The notes below the pieces were generated by a model that did no database searches, had not been told where the DNA came from, and saw nothing but the letters and a program-made list of their open reading frames with translations. Positions 45,680-48,648 of a DNA stretch of 48,648 bases are shown piece after piece. The translations under genes were made by a program, and so were the position numbers. How positions within the stretch are numbered: position 1 is the stretch's first letter; each line of letters begins with the position of its first letter. Origin of the DNA: Nemertoderma westbladi (Eukaryota > Xenacoelomorpha > Nemertodermatida > Nemertodermatidae); the NCBI GenBank assembly GCA_032718475.1, contig JAUCBJ010004255.1, positions 1-48,648 on the forward strand, written 5' to 3'.

Positions 45680-45835
45680 TTACACCTACCAGAAAGGATT
45701 CCAGTCCACTTCCACTCCTCCTACACTCCCATAGCAGCTGCCGGTGGGGGAATGCAGATCAAACACGTAACTCGTCTCCTAGCAACTCAAATGACGGCCG
45801 CTGGGATCGGGCCGGGGATCGAATTTGTTGCTAAA
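45680..45835 (+). CDS. SYMPK: Symplekin, internal exon (after the linker)
   Basis: The acceptor TTTATTTTACAG joins in phase 0 to exon 7. It reads LHLPERIPVHFHSSYTPIAA, then GGGMQIKHVTRLLATQMTAA and GIGPGIEFVAK. Vertebrate symplekin has [37 protein letters not shown] and GVE at these places, so the join across the 12.4-kb repeat-filled intron is secure. The proposed donor is AAA^GTTAGT at 45836, a moderate site. It is chosen because homology fades after GIE and the frame meets TAG at 45857 inside the first repeat unit. Its last 18 nt plus the donor are copied in the 45-bp array that follows. The exact 3' end is less certain than the rest. Confidence 0.9.
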
Positions 45836-48648
45836 GTTAGTCACATAGGCAGCCATTAGATTATCGGATTTGTAGCTAAAGTTAGTCACATAGGCAGCCA
45901 TTAGATTATCGGATTTGTAGCTAAAGTTAGTCACATAGGCAGCCATTAGATTATCGGATTTGTAGCTAAAGTTAGTCACATAGGCAGCCATTAGATTATC
46001 GGATTTGTAGCTAAAGTTAGTCACATAGGCAGCCATTAGATTATCGGATTTGTAGCTAAAGTTAGTCACATAGGCAGCCATTAGATTATCGGATTTGTAG
46101 CTAAAGTTAGTCACATAGGCAGCCATTAGATTATCGGATTTGTAGCTAAAGTTAGTCACATAGGCAGCCATTAGATTATCGGATTTGTAGCTAAAGTTAG
46201 TCACATAGGCAGCCATTAGATTATCGGATTTGTAGCTAAAGTTAGTCACATAGGCAGCCATTAGATTATCGGATTTGTAGCTAAAGTTAGTCACATAGGC
46301 AGCCATTAGATTATCGGATTTGTAGCTAAAGTTAGTCACATAGGCAGCCATTAGATTATCGGATTTGTAGCTAAAGTTAGTCACATAGGCAGCCATTAGA
46401 TTATCGGATTTGTAGCTAAAGTTAGTCACATAGGCAGCCATTAGATTATCGGATTTGTAGCTAAAGTTAGTCACATAGGCAGCCATTAGATTATCGGATT
46501 TGTAGCTAAAGTTAGTCACATAGGCAGCCATTAGATTATCGGATTTGTAGCTAAAGTTAGTCACATAGGCAGCCATTAGATTATCGGATTTGTAGCTAAA
46601 GTTAGTCACATAGGCAGCCATTAGATTATCGGATTTGTAGCTAAAGTTAGTCACATAGGCAGCCATTAGATTATCGGATTTGTAGCTAAAGTTAGTCACA
46701 TAGGCAGCCATTAGATTATCGGATTTGTAGCTAAAGTTAGTCACATAGGCAGCCATTAGATTATCGGATTTGTAGCTAAAGTTAGTCACATAGGCAGCCA
46801 TTAGATTATCGGATTTGTAGCTAAAGTTAGTCACATAGGCAGCCATTAGATTATCGGATTTGTAGCTAAAGTTAGTCACATAGGCAGCCATTAGATTATC
46901 GGATTTGTAGCTAAAGTTAGTCACATAGGCAGCCATTAGATTATCGGATTTGTAGCTAAAGTTAGTCACATAGGCAGCCATTAGATTATCGGATTTGTAG
47001 CTAAAGTTAGTCACATAGGCAGCCATTAGATTATCGGATTTGTAGCTAAAGTTAGTCACATAGGCAGCCATTAGATTATCGGATTTGTAGCTAAAGTTAG
47101 TCACATAGGCAGCCATTAGATTATCGGATTTGTAGCTAAAGTTAGTCACATAGGCAGCCATTAGATTATCGGATTTGTAGCTAAAGTTAGTCACATAGGC
47201 AGCCATTAGATTATCGGATTTGTAGCTAAAGTTAGTCACATAGGCAGCCATTAGATTATCGGATTTGTAGCTAAAGTTAGTCACATAGGCAGCCATTAGA
47301 TTATCGGATTTGTAGCTAAAGTTAGTCACATAGGCAGCCATTAGATTATCGGATTTGTAGCTAAAGTTAGTCACATAGGCAGCCATTAGATTATCGGATT
47401 TGTAGCTAAAGTTAGTCACATAGGCAGCCATTAGATTATCGGATTTGTAGCTAAAGTTAGTCACATAGGCAGCCATTAGATTATCGGATTTGTAGCTAAA
47501 GTTAGTCACATAGGCAGCCATTAGATTATCGGATTTGTAGCTAAAGTTAGTCACATAGGCAGCCATTAGATTATCGGATTTGTAGCTAAAGTTAGTCACA
47601 TAGGCAGCCATTAGATTATCGGATTTGTAGCTAAAGTTAGTCACATAGGCAGCCATTAGATTATCGGATTTGTAGCTAAAGTTAGTCACATAGGCAGCCA
47701 TTAGATTATCGGATTTGTAGCTAAAGTTAGTCACATAGGCAGCCATTAGATTATCGGATTTGTAGCTAAAGTTAGTCACATAGGCAGCCATTAGATTATC
47801 GGATTTGTAGCTAAAGTTAGTCACATAGGCAGCCATTAGATTATCGGATTTGTAGCTAAAGTTAGTCACATAGGCAGCCATTAGATTATCGGATTTGTAG
47901 CTAAAGTTAGTCACATAGGCAGCCATTAGATTATCGGATTTGTAGCTAAAGTTAGTCACATAGGCAGCCATTAGATTATCGGATTTGTAGCTAAAGTTAG
48001 TCACATAGGCAGCCATTAGATTATCGGATTTGTAGCTAAAGTTAGTCACATAGGCAGCCATTAGATTATCGGATTTGTAGCTAAAGTTAGTCACATAGGC
48101 AGCCATTAGATTATCGGATTTGTAGCTAAAGTTAGTCACATAGGCAGCCATTAGATTATCGGATTTGTAGCTAAAGTTAGTCACATAGGCAGCCATTAGA
48201 TTATCGGATTTGTAGCTAAAGTTAGTCACATAGGCAGCCATTAGATTATCGGATTTGTAGCTAAAGTTAGTCACATAGGCAGCCATTAGATTATCGGATT
48301 TGTAGCTAAAGTTAGTCACATAGGCAGCCATTAGATTATCGGATTTGTAGCTAAAGTTAGTCACATAGGCAGCCATTAGATTATCGGATTTGTAGCTAAA
48401 GTTAGTCACATAGGCAGCCATTAGATTATCGGATTTGTAGCTAAAGTTAGTCACATAGGCAGCCATTAGATTATCGGATTTGTAGCTAAAGTTAGTCACA
48501 TAGGCAGCCATTAGATTATCGGATTTGTAGCTAAAGTTAGTCACATAGGCAGCCATTAGATTATCGGATTTGTAGCTAAAGTTAGTCACATAGGCAGCCA
48601 TTAGATTATCGGATTTGTAGCTAAAGTTAGTCACATAGGCAGCCATTA
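45817..48648 (+). repeat. 45-bp minisatellite seeded at the exon 8 donor
   Basis: About 63 units of exactly 45 bp run to the window end. Apart from the first, all that I inspected are identical (ATCGGATTTGTAGCTAAAG, then TTAGTCACATAGGCAGCCAT and TAGATT). The first unit is the exon-intron junction itself: exon ATCGAATTTGTTGCTAAA plus GTTAGTCAC, differing from the repeat consensus by two substitutions in the exonic part. Each unit therefore copies 18 nt of exon and a possible donor, TAAA^GTTAGT. The unit length is a multiple of three and lacks stops on the minus strand, which produces a long artificial open frame there. The array continues beyond the window. Confidence 0.97.

Noticed and set aside
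45779-48646. A 955-codon open frame on the minus strand with a 15-residue repeated peptide
   Set aside because: It is the translation of a 45-bp satellite whose length is a multiple of three. The plus strand encodes symplekin exon 8 at its end, there is no unique start region, and units are identical at DNA level as in a satellite.

Overview
This is eukaryotic, almost certainly metazoan, nuclear DNA. Genes are split by GT-AG introns, one gene sits antisense inside another gene's intron, there is a non-LTR retrotransposon, and well over half the window is tandem repeat. The proteins resemble vertebrate orthologues closely enough to align by eye. The palindromes TAGGCCTA and ACCGGT recur throughout the single-copy DNA. 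I read this as a marine invertebrate, possibly a deuterostome, but the species is not determined.

The backbone is one plus-strand gene, symplekin (SYMPK), the HEAT-repeat scaffold of the mRNA cleavage/polyadenylation machinery. Seven consecutive internal exons can be joined in frame: 2971-3167, 3278-3404, 8931-9149, 9900-10101, 32213-32414, 33091-33292 and 45680-45835. Together they give 1305 nt, or 435 codons, covering the N-terminal HEAT domain, the basic/acidic linker and the start of the next conserved block. The first exon was not found in 1-2970, and the 3' part lies beyond the window. Exon numbers below assume one missing 5' exon.

The introns hold everything else. Intron 3 (3405-8930) has a 31-bp minisatellite (3606-4145), LINE scraps, an 804-bp inverted-repeat element carrying what looks like the 3' end of a histone H4 gene with its stem-loop (6067-6870), and a second 31-bp minisatellite that runs almost to the acceptor (7406-8897). 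Intron 5 (10102-32212) hosts an intronless p24/TMED gene on the same strand (13351-14031), a 12.3-kb 38/40-bp satellite with higher-order repeats (15121-27450), and a two-exon TMEM53/DUF829-like gene on the opposite strand (30398-28908). Intron 6 contains a long inverted repeat. Intron 7 (33293-45679) is almost entirely a 28/37-bp minisatellite interrupted by one 5'-truncated L2/CR1-type LINE (39064-41330). After exon 8 a perfectly uniform 45-bp array begins and runs off the window.

The main discovery is that the intron 7 and intron 8 arrays are tandem copies of the exon-intron junction itself. Each intron 7 unit repeats the last codons of exon 7 plus the splice donor (ATG^GTGAGT), so roughly 300 sense-oriented 5' splice sites follow the genuine one. 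The 45-bp array likewise copies the last ~18 nt of exon 8 plus its probable donor. Two neighbouring donors of one gene have thus independently seeded minisatellites. The gene encodes a 3'-end-processing scaffold, and U1 binding to 5' splice sites is known to suppress premature polyadenylation, so a regulatory role is worth testing. Neutral expansion remains the default explanation.
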